A stretch of DNA of 64,000 nucleotides from Lasioglossum baleicum (lineage: Eukaryota; Arthropoda; Insecta; Hymenoptera; Halictidae): positions 4,614,786-4,678,785 of the forward strand of contig NC_134929.1 in assembly GCF_051020765.1 (NCBI RefSeq). The letters run 5' to 3'. The stretch's first letter is position 1. Every line of letters starts with the position of its first letter. The notes beneath the pieces are model-generated. The model made no database searches, had not been told where the DNA came from, and saw nothing but the letters and a program-made list of their open reading frames with translations. The position numbers and the translations under genes are program-made. Of this stretch, positions 42,121-54,454 are shown piece after piece.

Positions 42121-43407
42121 CTAGTTCGTAAACGAGTGCAAAGTTAATTGTTTATAACTTTGCGAGGGCGATGAATTTTCATATAAATGCTTTCCCGACA
42201 TAAGGGATAAAAGTCTGTCATCGACAGACATGGTGCGACTAGACTCCTGTCTAGCTTTCGAGGATGTGCGCACTACACACATGGAATTTAATAGGCCAGC
42301 GCCTATTTTATTCCTTTTTCGAGATTTTATGTCGGGAAGCAAAGAGAAAATTCGCTCGGCCTCGGCATTCGAGTGCGGAAGACATCTGACCGTGTTTATT
42401 AGAGAAGTTAAAAGGGGGAAACGAAGAACATGATTCGGGTCTGTTTGGTTACAGATGTCTACCCACATATCGTCAAAAGACAGATTCGACCATTGGTCCC
42501 TCTGCGACCGGAAAGTGCCGTAGTACAAAAAGTCCCACTCTTTTTGTAGATCTACGGCACTCCAATTCCCCAATTTATTAGCGACAGCTACGAGATTTTA
42601 AAAAGTTAAATCTCTGTCGCTGTTGAATAGGGAATCGGGCGATTTGAAGAGCGTCAATTGTCTGAGGAAAATATCGTCATGAGGAAGACGATTTCTCAGT
42701 TCATTGCATAAGGTCACATAAAACCTTAAGCAATTTTTCTTTAAGGTGGACACCTCAACTTCCGCCATTCCATCCCTAACTGCCTCTTCCAAATAATCGT
42801 GGCATCTGGAACCAAACTCCACTTGATCTAGTGGAACTTGATTTGATTCCAACGAGAAATCTATCGCCCTCACCTCGCTAAGCCAATCTAAAAGCGCTGG
42901 TTTTAAAAACCTTTTCAAAAAAAATCGAAGCAACTTTGCTGAAGACGGTTGTAACTCCTGCACCAACGTTTTCCTACTTTGGAAGGAGGCGTTAAAACTA
43001 TTCATAGCATCAAGGACATTTTCCAAAAAGAAGAAATATCCTTTGATGTCATATCTGCTCAGGAGCGAAGAAAATCTCCTAGCAGCTGCCGAGCCTTTCG
43101 AAAAGCTATACTCATTGAAAAATTTGACTGAAACGTCCCAAGTTTCTAAAAATTGTACCACAGTCAGATGCCTAGAAAGCCAGCGTGTGTCCGATAATTT
43201 GAGAATTTTCAAAGGACAGTTCTCATAACTCTCCTGAAATTGGCGATAAATAGCAGTCCGTTTAGGGCTGCTATGTATAAACGAAGGGACGCCACGAAGC
43301 AATTCGTCACACTCCGTTGGAAGTGTAGCACAAGCAGCACTTGCTGCCAGTGCTGCAGAATGACACACGCATGGCATTGTAATGACATGGGGATTCTTCT
43401 CAAGCAA
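42121..43407 (-). pseudogene. hAT transposase, C-terminal part, with one in-frame stop
   Basis: On the minus strand, two blocks in the same frame are separated by a TAA at 42598-42600. The upstream block (43407-42601) has CHSAALAASAAC and LSDTRWLSRHLTVVQFLETW, the conserved middle of hAT/ZBED-like transposases. The downstream block has the dimerisation signature CLPHSNAEAERIFSLLPDIK. About 430 residues remain. The N-terminal zinc finger and the first catalytic Asp region are missing, because the frame runs into the right inverted-repeat arm at 43445. The copy is therefore inactive and was probably mobilised in trans. Confidence 0.88.
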
Positions 43408-43445
43408 CTTACTCTTGAACGAAGAAAATCTCCCTGTCAGGAGTG

Positions 43446-43479
43446 AAGAAGAATGTGTGAGGAATGAGTGAACGGTGTG

Positions 43480-43510
<31 letters not shown>

Positions 43511-45416
43511 GTTTAAGTGTAAATTTAAGTTAAGAATGAAGAGATAAGGAAGGTGAAGTTTGTAAGCGGAGCGGAGGTCCGCGTTTGTACCCCGAAATGG
43601 GAAATAAAATACTATTATTATTATTATTATAGTAAACAGCCTCCAGTTTCTTTGTCGCGTTTTTAATACTTTTTAATGGGTTTTTAACATTTTTTTATCT
43701 TATTAGGAATTTATTTTAGTGAGTGACCATATTCATCGATGAAAAAAGATAAGTATACGTTACTATTTATATTGAGTCCTACAAGATTGCAATTAGAATT
43801 ACGATTTTAATTAGGTCTACTTTTTCTTTGAATATAGCAACGCGTGGGTGTCAGCGGTAATGAAATAGCAGATTCAAGAATGACTTCAAAGAAAAGCGAA
43901 GTGTATCGTTACATTAATATTTCATTCTGTAAGTACTTTGTACTTATAACTTTAACTATGTGTTTTTTTATGTTGTAGAAAGACAGAGGACCATTTAAAA
44001 TCGCGGTAACGTAAAATCAATATTAGCAGATTCAAGAATGACTTGAAAGAAAAAAGATAAGTATATGATTACATTAATATTTCATTCTGTACTTTGTATA
44101 ATTATAACTTTAACTATGTGTTTTTTATGCTATAGAAAGGCAGAGGCCCATTCAAAATCGCGTGTGTGTCAGCTGGAGTGGACTTTCTGGACAACGTAAA
44201 ATCAATATTAGCAGATTCAAGTGAATGACTTCAAAGAAAAGATAAGTATAAACTATACTATAAAGTTATACATTAATATTTTATTCTATACTTTGCAATC
44301 ATGACTTTAACTAATTATTTTTTTTTTTGTTATGTTACAGAAAGGCAGGGACCATTTAAAATCGATTTTCGTAACCGGAGATGTATGAAACTTGACAAAT
44401 GTGTTTGAAATTTGTGTTTTATTTGTCTAGTTTCATACTTAACGACCTGATATATGTAAAATGTCGTTACAATAATTATGTGATTACCAAAATTGTTAGG
44501 AGTGATGCACATATGTATATTGAAATATAACGTAAATAAAATATTTTATATTGCATTATCAAGTCTGTACATTATTTTTCTGATTATAAAAATATTCAGT
44601 ATTACATAATACATCAACAAAGAAATATCGAAAAAATTGATTTTGATTTTTTAACAACGATACAATTTATAAAAAATTCTGAGAAAAATTAAGGACAATT
44701 GTTTCAATATTATCGGACTAATGAATTTTTATAAAACTGGTATCTCGAAAAGTTCAATACGAAATATGCATTTTCTTCGAATGTTTCGAGATTTTCAATT
44801 TTTTTAAACATGTCTGCATAATTTATAATATTTTAATTTTTATTTAATTTTAATTAATATTTATAAATTTTTTCGTAATTGTTTATTGAGCATGGTTCGA
44901 CTAAAAATCAATTTGTGTTGGGGGCCTTCTGGACTACCTTAACTTTAAAAATCAACGAGAAAAATTTTTTAAGAAATACAAAACATATTTTAGGATTAAC
45001 CATTAAACCCGGTTTTTAAAAAAAAAATTTAGTCCAAATTTCGCTTCGATATCTTTTTTAGATCAAAAGTTATAGCAAAATGTGCACCGCGCCGTCCCGG
45101 GATTCAAATGCGCGCCGTCTCCAGATCCCGACTTTCCGACTCGTGCTTCCGAAACTTCGGCAACATGAAAATTGGTGAAAATCGAAGGAACGCGTCGCCG
45201 ACGCGTTCGGTCGAGCAGGTAGTCACACGGACATGGTAGAGGTACGCTTGTTTGTGTAGCGCGCGTGCAATCGAGCATGCACTCACACGGGCAGAGTAGA
45301 AGTACGTTCGTGTGTAGCGCGTGCGCAGCAGAAGCTACGGCGAGGACGGTCCGTCAGAGAGGGGGAACCTGTGCTGGAGGGGAAGCGTCCTCGCGTCCCC
45401 GATTCTGGCATCACTG
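43446..45416 (-). repeat. Right arm of the hAT inverted repeat
   Basis: It mirrors the left arm from AAGAAGAATGTG to CTGGCATCACTG without the Copia insertion. (CT)n at about 43482-43508 is longer than its counterpart and (TTA)n is shorter. Confidence 0.92.
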
Positions 45417-45464
45417 AGTCGAGCCACTCTCGGGCCACCGGGCCACCTGATAGTGTGTCACGGA

Positions 45465-45665
45465 TAGACTGCGGATCTTTATGCAAAATAAAAAATGTCA
45501 GCGTCGATTACAGGAAATAGAAACTAAATTGAATGTCATCTCTTCCCTTAATGATTTTAATAGAGGAGAAATCATATATTGACATCTTCAATTTAAAAAA
45601 TTTTCCAACAACTATCAATTTCATCTACTCAAGTTTGCTATAAATGCATAAAGATCCGCAGTCTA
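45465..45665. mobile_element. MITE with 21-bp inverted ends, inside another palindrome
   Basis: TAGACTGCGGATCTTTATGCA at the left is answered by its exact complement at 45645-45665. The TA at each end fits a mariner-type target duplication. The sequences outside it (45417-45464 and 45666-45712) are themselves rough inverted copies of each other, so it sits at the centre of a second foldback. Confidence 0.75.
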
Positions 45666-46562
45666 TTCGTGACATATCAAGCGGCCCGAGAGTGGCTCGA
45701 CTTCGTCGAGTGATTTGAAAATTACAGTCAAAACGTGTTGGTCGAGGAAGTGTCGACTTCCAGCTCAATAGTAATGACCTGTCATAAATCTCCCTGTAGA
45801 GAACAGCCCCGGGAACGGCACTGAAAGAAATCGAGTCTACCGGGTTGGGTCTGCCTGGGTCTGCCTAGCCCGACCCCAGCCGCGCGCCCGTGGTCTGCCT
45901 AGCCCGACCCCAGCCGCGCGCCCGTAGTCTCAATGTGTTGACTTCGATGGCGCACGCTGCGTAGTATGTGTGACCGCTGTAATAAGTATTTCAATACAGC
46001 CGAAAATACATGTGAAACGAGTCCTGCCTCCTCCACTCTGATCCAATCGTCCGCGCATTCGCACCTAGACACGTCACCGTAATCCTGCCTGGGAACCTTC
46101 TTCTCAGGCTTACACCAAGTACAATGTCACCAGTTCGAATCCATGCGTGTTGGCGTCTTGCCGCCATCCCCTACAATTGCGTAGTATGTAGTGGGCGGTA
46201 ACGGTATCGTATCCTAACCCACTGCTGTTCCGCTATCGCTCGTACTTACGAGGCAGTGTATTGGATCACTTGTTGGACATAGACAAATCTAAAATGTTTT
46301 TTCACTACGTGAATGAAATATGTAATTTCAGGACCGACGCTGTCGATCCTTACGTCAGAAAATGTCTGTTCCAGGGTTGTTACCTTTCACTTAAAAAGGC
46401 ATCGTTGGTCAAGACTGGTTGCTAATATTATTCTCGAGGTGTAAATGGGGTTATTTAGTCGTATACAGCGTCCGTTGCCAGCTCCTTGTGACGCCAATTT
46501 TTATATCTCCATTTCTTTTGAAGGGCTCATTTTACAGTGGAAACTCCAAGGAATATAAACAT
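45666..46562. other. Spacer with a 34-bp tandem duplication
   Basis: GTCTGCCTAGCCCGACCCC is repeated 34 bp apart (about 45860-45928), GC-rich. The rest shows no recognisable gene. Confidence 0.55.
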
Positions 46563-47014
46563 TGTTGTGGATCACGCGAGCGAAACGGCGGCACGTGAGC
46601 TCTCCTAGGCCAGAGACGAGAGAGGTGACGGGGTTAACCCAATCCAAATAACAACTCGCGACAATATCGGTTCCTCTTCACCTCTCTCCCCTCACCGATC
46701 TGATTTCGAGGAAACCGCTGATCTCCCGAGGAGTCAGTTAACTTCAAAACGTGAGAGTTGCTTGCTCGACACGAACGTTGCTCTTTACAAAAAGATCATT
46801 GCGCTTCTCTGGTCTTTGCCTATGTTCTGGCTTACTTAAAAACCTTGCTTCGGTTCATTAACTTTCTTTAGTTCAATTAGTTTAAGTGGTGTTGGGTTAG
46901 TTCGATAAGTGTTTTAATAAAGGATATTCTGACTGTTGTCTTTGCAACTACAACTAAAGTGCCAGTGATCCATTTCTTATACGTCTCGTCCAACATTCCT
47001 ACTCTTTCTCAACA
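46563..47014 (+). repeat. BEL 5' LTR
   Basis: 452 bp, no difference seen from 52488-52939. AATAAA lies about 100 bp before its end. Confidence 0.93.
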
Positions 47015-47022
47015 TAAATTAA

Positions 47023-47039
47023 TGGTCCTTCGAGCCGGA
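47023..47039 (+). promoter_or_regulatory. BEL primer binding site
   Basis: TGGTCCTTCGAGCCGGA begins 8 bases after the LTR with the TGG complement of a tRNA CCA end. The tRNA was not identified with confidence. Confidence 0.7.
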
Positions 47040-47176
47040 TATTAGTGAAGAACTAGTGAAACGGTTAGTGGAACGGTTCGTGATATTTGAATTAACGGTC
47101 GCTGGGTCGGTACGTCCTAATCGACCTCGAGAGACAACAGCATCGACTTCCAACGGTTTTCACTTGTTCGAAAAAC

Positions 47177-50100
47177 ATGGATGGTCTACTGAAAAAGCAG
47201 GCAATGTTGGGAACGAGAATATCTCGTATCATCGATAATTTCAAAAAAAAGGGAATTGCTAATATTACCCGGGAGACCGTAGAAACTAGATTGGACTTGC
47301 TGGAATCATACTGGTTGGAGTTTGTGTCCAACGACGACAAGCTTCACGCTCAAGAAAACGATGATCTTCTCCAATCCCTCTATGTTACGAACAACATCTA
47401 CGACGAGGTTGAGGAAGCCTACGTTACTGTTAAGGCTGAGTTGAAGAGACTTCTGGGACCAACGACGGTTCAACAGGTCACCATTTCGGCTCCGCCACAA
47501 GCAAAAAAGCTATCCTTGCCAAAAATTGCCCTCGTACCCTTCAATGGCGACTACACGAAGTGGATCAGCTTCCGAGATCTTTTCCGATCTATGGTTATTA
47601 ACAACACTACTCTAACCAATGTTGAACGTCTGCACTATTTGAAAACGAATGTTACGGGGGATCCTGCCGATCGCTTAAACAATATTCCTGTCACGGACGA
47701 TGATTTTCCACGTGCCTGGAAGTTACTCGAGAAAGAGTATGAGAATATTCCAGTACTGGTCGACGCCCAACTCAGTGTTCTCATGGCGCTTCCTACCATG
47801 AAAACCGAATCTGCTGCGGAGCTCAAAGAACTACTCCATGGGACTCAAAACGCCGTTGAGGCTCTAGCTGCGCTCAAACGTCCAGTCGAACATTGGAGCG
47901 ATTGGCTAAACTACATTACGGTACAACGTCTGGATGGAGAGACTAGACTTCATTGGGAAACAACGTTGGAGGGAAAAGAGGAGCTGCCGACCTTTTCCCA
48001 ACTCTCTGACTTTCTTGCTGGCCGATTGCGATCTTTGACAAAAAGCTACTTGCCTGCTTGCAACCTTCTTACTACCGCTGCTTCATCGCACTTGGCTGCT
48101 CCGTCTGCATCTGCTGATACCAGGCTCCCCACTTCACTTGCTGAGAGGCGGACACCTACGACAACTGCTGCTACTCGCGGGACATCGCTTCGACCTAAGG
48201 TGCACGCCGTCACTGGAACATCCGGAACTTCGAAGTGCCGTCTTTGCGAAAAGGATCATTTTATTCTCTTCTGTCCTAGGTTTGAGAGCCTGACCCCCCC
48301 GGAGAGGAGAAAAGTGGTAACAGAAAAAAAACTATGTTTTAATTGTCTGTCAAATCACCAGGTACGCGATTGTCATTCCAACAAACGTTGTCAAACTTAC
48401 GTCGGAAAGCACCATACTGCATTACATGTTCCCATCGAAAATCCTCCTTCAGGAGGAAATCGCGATTCTTCGTCCAAAACGTCCTCCGCGTCCAATCCTG
48501 TCTCAAAGGTGGTTAATTGTACTCGACTTAACCAAACTCTAGTTTTGGGTACTGCTATTGTTGGAATAGAGGTTCGTCCGGGCGAAAGAGTTTTTGTCCG
48601 CGCTTTAATCGATCCTTGTGCCGAAGTGTCCTTGATTAAGGAAAGCATCGTGCAACGCTTTAAAATTCCTCGCAAACAGTTCAATATACCACTGACTGGG
48701 GTAGATACTATGCGAAGTCGTCCTCGAGGAAGGGTGAATTTGACCGTGTCATCTCGCCTAGATCCCACGGTTTCATATTCAGTAGACGCTGTCATCCTTG
48801 CTCGAATATCTTCTCACGAGCCTCCTACAATTGCCGGTCCGAGCACGTGGCCTCATCTAGGCAATCTAGATTTGGCTGACCCAGAATTCACTTCTCGACA
48901 ACCCATCGAGCTCTTACTTGGAGCCGATATTTACGCTCTGATCATTCGCGAAGGTCTGCGTCAGGGTGCTGCGGGTTGTCCCGTCGCTCAAGCTACTACT
49001 TTAGGTTGGATTGTTACTGGTCCGCCGTCACTTCCCGAAGATTCTCCTTCTAACACCCGTCGTCTCGTCCTACATTGCTCGGTCGACGATGATATCAGCC
49101 CTCTTCTACAACGATTTTGGTCAATGGATGAAGTAGATCCTCCTCCCTGCTCTACTGAGCTGACCGCGGATGAAGACGAGTGCGAGCAAACTTTCGTTCG
49201 TACTCACACTCGAGACCAAACAGGCCGATACATTGTACGACTTCCGCTCAAGAGAGATCTGTCGTTTCTAGGCGATTCTCGACGAACAGCTACTAATTTA
49301 CTGACGAAACTTGAGAGACGTTTTACTACCTCTACTGACTTTGCTGAAAGGTACCGCGCTTTCTTAGACGAGTATCTCGAACTCAATCACATGGAACTTG
49401 CTACTGGAATTCGAGAAAATTCTATCAAATACTATCTGCCGCATCACGGAGTATTTCGAGAGTCAAGTTCTACTACGAAACTCCGCGTCGTATTTAATGG
49501 TTCTAGTAAAACTACAACGGGAATCTCCCTAAACGACATTCTACATTCTGGACCGAATCTGTTGCTGGAAATTCCGGACCTTTTGCTACGCTGGCGTTGC
49601 CATCCAATAGTATTTGCCGCCGATATGGAAAAAATGTATCGGCAAATCTGGCTTGCTGACGACGATCGGGACGCTCAACGCATCTTGTGGCGACGCGATC
49701 CGAACGAGGAAATAAACGAGTATCGGCTTCGTACGGTCACTTATGGTTTAGCTTGCGCTCCCTATCTCGCCATGCGCACTATACGACAGCTAAGTCTCGA
49801 CGAAGAAAGTCGTTTTCCGCTGGCCGCCACTTGTCTACGTTCGAATGTTTATATGGACGATGTGCTCTTCGGAGCATCTACTATTGAGGAAACTCTAGAA
49901 ACTCAAAAACAATTAATTGGCGCCCTCAAGGCGGGCGGTTTCACTTTGAGGAAGTGGACTGCCAATGACCCAAGGTTGCTAGACCATCTGTCACCTGAGC
50001 ACGTTGCTTCCTCAAGCGAACACGCCTTTGAAAAGGTCTTCACATTGCTGGGATTACGTTGGCAGTCAGCTGGGGACTTCTTCCTCTTCAACTTAAAACC

Positions 50101-52426
50101 TCGCGACCCCCAGGTCACTATCACTAAACGACAGGTGTTGAAGGAGATGGCCTCGGTCTACGATCCGCTAGGTTTCCTGGCTCCAGTTATTGTTACGGCA
50201 AAAGTATTCCTGCAAACTCTTTGGCTTCTAAAACTCGATTGGGATGATCCCCTCCCCCTCGCGCAGACCAAATACTGGGCTTCCTATTCACATAGTCTCG
50301 CCGAGATTTCGACTGTCATGATGCCTCGCTGGATGGGTATCAGTCATAAAAACGTGCTCGAGATACACGGATTTGCGGATGCCTCGGAGAAAGCTTATGC
50401 CGGTGTTGTTTACTTTCGCACAATGGCAACCGAAGCTAGGCCGCTCGTGAGATTAGTCACGGCAAAAACGAAGATAGCCCCCCTCCAACAGGTATCTCTT
50501 CCGCGGCTGGAATTGTGTGCCGCAGTACTTCTCTCGCGACTAGTTAAACGCGTCTCAAATGTTTTACAGTTGCACGACGCTAAAATATACCTTTGGTCGG
50601 ACTCTACCATTGTACTTAGCTGGCTTCAAGGTCGACCTTCCAGATGGAAAACTTTTGTAGCTAATAGAGTTTCGGAAATCCAAAACCTCTTTCCTCCCGA
50701 TGTTTGGCATCACATTCGCTCTAAAGAAAACCCCGCTGACCCCGCTTCTCGGGGTTTAAACGGTGACTCCCTGGTCAATAACACTCTCTGGTGGCATGGA
50801 CCTTCCCTCCTCTCCACCACTACCCTTGAGTTCAAGGAATACTATCCGACAGTTTTGGACACGGAGGAGGAAAGACGCCCAGAAAAAACGGTACTTAATA
50901 CCACTTTAGCTGTCGCGACTCCCACCGAACCGACGGATTTGCTCAATCGATACTCGTCCTTCACGCGCCTCTTGCGTTCCGTTGCTTGGTGTCTGCGTTT
51001 CATCAAATGCGCGCGAAGGACCTCCGCCTTAAAGGATACTTCTCTTCGTACCGAAGAACTTGACAACGCGAGACTTACTATCGTTCGGTGCGAGCAGCGC
51101 CGTTTTTTTTGTACTGAGATTGCTTGTTGAGAAACTTCGCAGTCCTCTCTCCGGGGACCTCTCGCTCGACTCAGTCCATTTCTGGATGAGCGGGGTATTT
51201 TGCGTGTCGGCGGTCGACTGAAACATTCTCTACTGGATTATGATGAAAAACATCCGATCATAATTCCTGAAAAAAGCCATGTTACCTCGCTTATAATCAA
51301 TTATTTCCACGAGAGATTGTTACATGGCGGTACTCAAATCACCCTGTACAATTTACGTCGGTCGTATTGGATCCCGCGCGGTCGTCGAGCGGTTCGACAA
51401 CAAATACACGGATGTTTAAAATGCTGGAGATGGCGCGCGAAAACTGCCGATCAAAAAATGAGCGATCTACCCGCCTCGCGCGTGACACCTACTCGCCCTT
51501 TCTACCATACGGGCGTAGATTATGCTGGACCTTTTACTACTAAATTCTCTCCTGGACGTGGCGCCCGGACATGTAAGTCCTACGTTGCAGTTTTTGTATG
51601 CCTCGCAACCCGTTCGGTACATCTCGAGTTAGTCTCCGATTATTCTTCCGACGCTTTCATCGCTGCTTATCGTCGCTTTGTGTCGCGTCGGGGAGTCTGC
51701 GCCTCTATTCGTAGCGATTGCGGCACAACCTTTGTCGGTGCTGATAAAGAGTTGCGTCAAATGCTCAACGCAGCCAATGACGAGATGAAAAAAACTCGAC
51801 AAGCGTTAGCTGAATCCGGGACTAACTGGATATTCAACCCTCCTGCTGCTCCGCATTTCGGAGGAATCTGGGAGGCAGCGGTCAAGTCGGTGAAGTACCA
51901 TCTTCGTCGCGTAATAGGTGAGACTCTCCTCACTTTTGAGGAGATGTCGACTCTATTAACTCAAATAGAAGCTTGCTTAAACTCTAGACCAATCACTCCT
52001 TTAACTGATGAGCCTACCGATCTCACCGCCTTGACCCCAGCCCACTTTCTAATAGGCTCTCCCCTAACGGCTATTCCGGAACCATCGCTGACGGATGTTC
52101 GATCCTCGAGATTAAAACGTTGGCAAATGATTCAGCAACAACGAGATCACTTTTGGGATCGCTGGTCCTTCGAGTATTTGCAGACCTTGCAGCAAAGGAC
52201 GAAATGGACGAAGGAGCAGCCTAACTTAAAGCCTGGGGACTTGTGCCTCATTCTAAATGAAGCTACTCCACCTACACGATGGCCGTTGGGGAGAGTCGAG
52301 CAAGTTCATGCCGGTGCCGATGGACTCGTCCGAGTCGTAACCGTGCGCACTGCCTCGTCTGTACTTACTCGGCCTATTGCGAAAATTTGCCTCCTTCCAG
52401 CCGTTACTGAGACCGCCGATCTTTAA
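47177..52426 (+). pseudogene. BEL Gag-Pol polyprotein with one premature TGA
   Basis: The frame opens at ATG 47177 and stays in one register to 52426 (about 1750 codons), broken only by TGA at 51128-51130 (codon 1318). In order: Gag DUF1759 region (PFNGDYTKWISFRDLF), CCHC-type zinc motifs (CRLCEKDH ... CFNCLSNHQVRDC), protease (ALIDPCAEVSLI, with Asp but an unusual PC after it), RT (FAADMEKMYRQIWL, YMDDVLFGA), RNase H (HGFADASEKAYAGVVYF), integrase zinc domain (HERLLHGG ... CLKC), integrase core (GVDYAGPF, RSDCGTTFVG, HFGGIWEAAVKS) and the C-terminal DUF5641-like region. The stop lies between RNase H and integrase, so full Pol cannot be made without readthrough. A CGA to TGA transition at a CpG would explain it. 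Confidence 0.92.
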
Positions 52427-52487
52427 GAGAATTTTACTTTTTGAAAGTTTGTTGATTCGTAACTTCAATCAACAAAGGCGGGCGGAA

Positions 52488-52939
52488 TGTTGTGGATCAC
52501 GCGAGCGAAACGGCGGCACGTGAGCTCTCCTAGGCCAGAGACGAGAGAGGTGACGGGGTTAACCCAATCCAAATAACAACTCGCGACAATATCGGTTCCT
52601 CTTCACCTCTCTCCCCTCACCGATCTGATTTCGAGGAAACCGCTGATCTCCCGAGGAGTCAGTTAACTTCAAAACGTGAGAGTTGCTTGCTCGACACGAA
52701 CGTTGCTCTTTACAAAAAGATCATTGCGCTTCTCTGGTCTTTGCCTATGTTCTGGCTTACTTAAAAACCTTGCTTCGGTTCATTAACTTTCTTTAGTTCA
52801 ATTAGTTTAAGTGGTGTTGGGTTAGTTCGATAAGTGTTTTAATAAAGGATATTCTGACTGTTGTCTTTGCAACTACAACTAAAGTGCCAGTGATCCATTT
52901 CTTATACGTCTCGTCCAACATTCCTACTCTTTCTCAACA
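52488..52939 (+). repeat. BEL 3' LTR
   Basis: 452 bp, preceded by the purine-rich AACAAAGGCGGGCGGAA (52471-52487). Confidence 0.93.
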
Positions 52940-53346
52940 CATATCAAGTTTCAGAAAATTGCCTAAAAAGAAATTGCAAAGCCTATTTCCAGAAGCAATT
53001 GCTTTGCTACAGTCACCTGAAGTAGATATGACAAGAGAAGAGATAGAGAAAACATGAGATGAGACGATTCTGAGTAGATTTCTAAAATGTTATCCTATGT
53101 TATATTGTATTGTAATTTATATTGTATTATATTATAGCATTGTATTTTATTATATATAAATTTAAGTATATTATATTGTAATTTATATTACATTATATTT
53201 ATATTATAGTATATACTAAGTATTGAAAAAGTGTTATCTTTTTATTTCATTAATTTGATTTATAGTGACCATGTGAATTACTATTGTCACGTCTGCTGAC
53301 GTGTTTCCATAAGCATAGTTAATAAGAGTAGGATATTGTAACCGTA
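52940..53346. other. AT-rich spacer with one possible C-terminal exon
   Basis: After an acceptor-like TTTCAG (about 52954) a frame encodes KLPKKKLQSLFPEAIALLQ and a further 14 residues to a stop at about 53057. No family was recognised. The rest is AT-rich simple sequence. Confidence 0.35.
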
Positions 53347-53905
53347 ATTACACTGTCCAACACCAAATTTGTTTTCAATATACTGTTGGATCCTTCTTAT
53401 AGAGTTTTTTGCGCTGATTCCGAATCTGTCGGGCGAAGATATTTTGCTTTCTGGTTCGAAAAAAACGTCGATGTCGCAAACTTCAAACGGGGGTTTTCAA
53501 GATAAAAGTCTGCTCTATCGCGTGGTATAGTTCGATTTTCCGCTGGACCCTTATTTTTTGAGATAAATTGAAAAATATCCTCAAAAATTGGTGCAAAAGT
53601 GGCGTCTCCCCGTGTTTAATCATTGTTTAAACATGTTTAAACAATCATAATGTATTAATATTGGATATCATTGTATTCGGGAAAGTCTACAGAATCTTTT
53701 GCTGTAAAGAACAATTCAATATCTTTTATAATAACATCACAATATTTGTTTAAAGTTGAAAAATATGTTTTTTTTCAAAGCCATGTTTTTCAAAAACTGT
53801 GCGTATAGGAGAAAAATTAAGGACAGATTCGGAATCAGCGCAAAAAACTCTATAAGAAGGACCCAACAGTATATTGAAAACAAATTTGGTGTTGGACAGT
53901 GTAAT
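53347..53905. repeat. 83-bp inverted repeat with about 390-bp loop
   Basis: 53347-53429 (ATTACACTGTCCAACACC onward) is the reverse complement of 53823-53905 with one mismatch. The interior is AT-rich without a gene. It may be a MITE inserted at the edge of the LINE, or part of an inverted duplication. Confidence 0.75.
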
Positions 53906-54039
53906 ATACAGAACATAATACTTAAAAATCTAGAACGGAAATCAATAGTACAACTTACTTACATAATCAAAAAATGCAATAATCAAACTATCATACTTCC
54001 CAGTACACTGGAAAACAAGCACTGTAATACCAATACTAA
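53906..54039 (+). pseudogene. Jockey-like LINE, piece 1 (before RT motif 1)
   Basis: The segment encodes NIILKNLERKSIVQLTYI and a diverged Pro-Ser-Thr stretch, the conserved block just upstream of the LINE reverse transcriptase core. It breaks off at the Helitron at 54040 and continues at 55569. Confidence 0.7.
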
Positions 54040-54454
54040 CTAGAGGGGTGTTGTTGCTCGCTCGCTACGCGAGCTTCGCAAGTAGGGTTGTCGTAGCTCG
54101 CTCGCTTTGCGAGCTCGCGAGAGGGTTAGTGGTACGGATGTTATTTGGTGTGTGACTCTCCTCGAGCCACACAAAGAACTTCCCGATTCGTTAGTTGCAG
54201 TATATTATTATCATTATTAGGTGTACGTTTTAATAAGATTATACGTTTTCAGGGAAATTCAATAGTTTTCTACTTATCAAAATGTTTGCTATATGGCGTC
54301 GCATTAAACCAACATCGTATGCTCGTTGCTCGCTTGGTTCCTTGTTATAGCATACTAATGTTGCAAAATAAATTGTCTTAATTAGTTTTTCGCAAACGAT
54401 ACAACTCCTCATTATCCGGGTTTGCAGTATTGATCTTGGTTTTCTTCGATACTG

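Larger units (their letters stand above)
35339..45416. mobile_element. hAT transposon with about 2-kb terminal inverted repeats
   Basis: Both ends read CAGTGATGCCAGAATC inward. They are flanked by a perfect 8-bp duplication AGTCGAGC (35331-35338 and 45417-45424). CAGTG-type ends and 8-bp duplications are hAT hallmarks, and the 1463-bp centre encodes a hAT transposase C-terminus. The arms (35339-41982 less the Copia insertion, about 1992 bp; and 43446-45416, 1971 bp) are nearly identical; I saw one substitution plus length changes in microsatellites. Normal hAT repeats are 10-30 bp. Without the Copia element the transposon is about 5.4 kb. Confidence 0.9.
46563..52939 (+). mobile_element. BEL/Pao retrotransposon
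   Basis: The 6377-bp element has 452-bp LTRs (TGTTGTGGATCACG ... TTTCTCAACA) that look identical. It has one long gag-pol frame, a primer site starting TGGTCCTTCGAGCCGG and a purine-rich tract before the 3' LTR. The expected 5-bp target duplication is not clean: flanks are AACAT and CATAT, sharing only CAT. A single in-frame stop interrupts the polyprotein. Confidence 0.93.
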
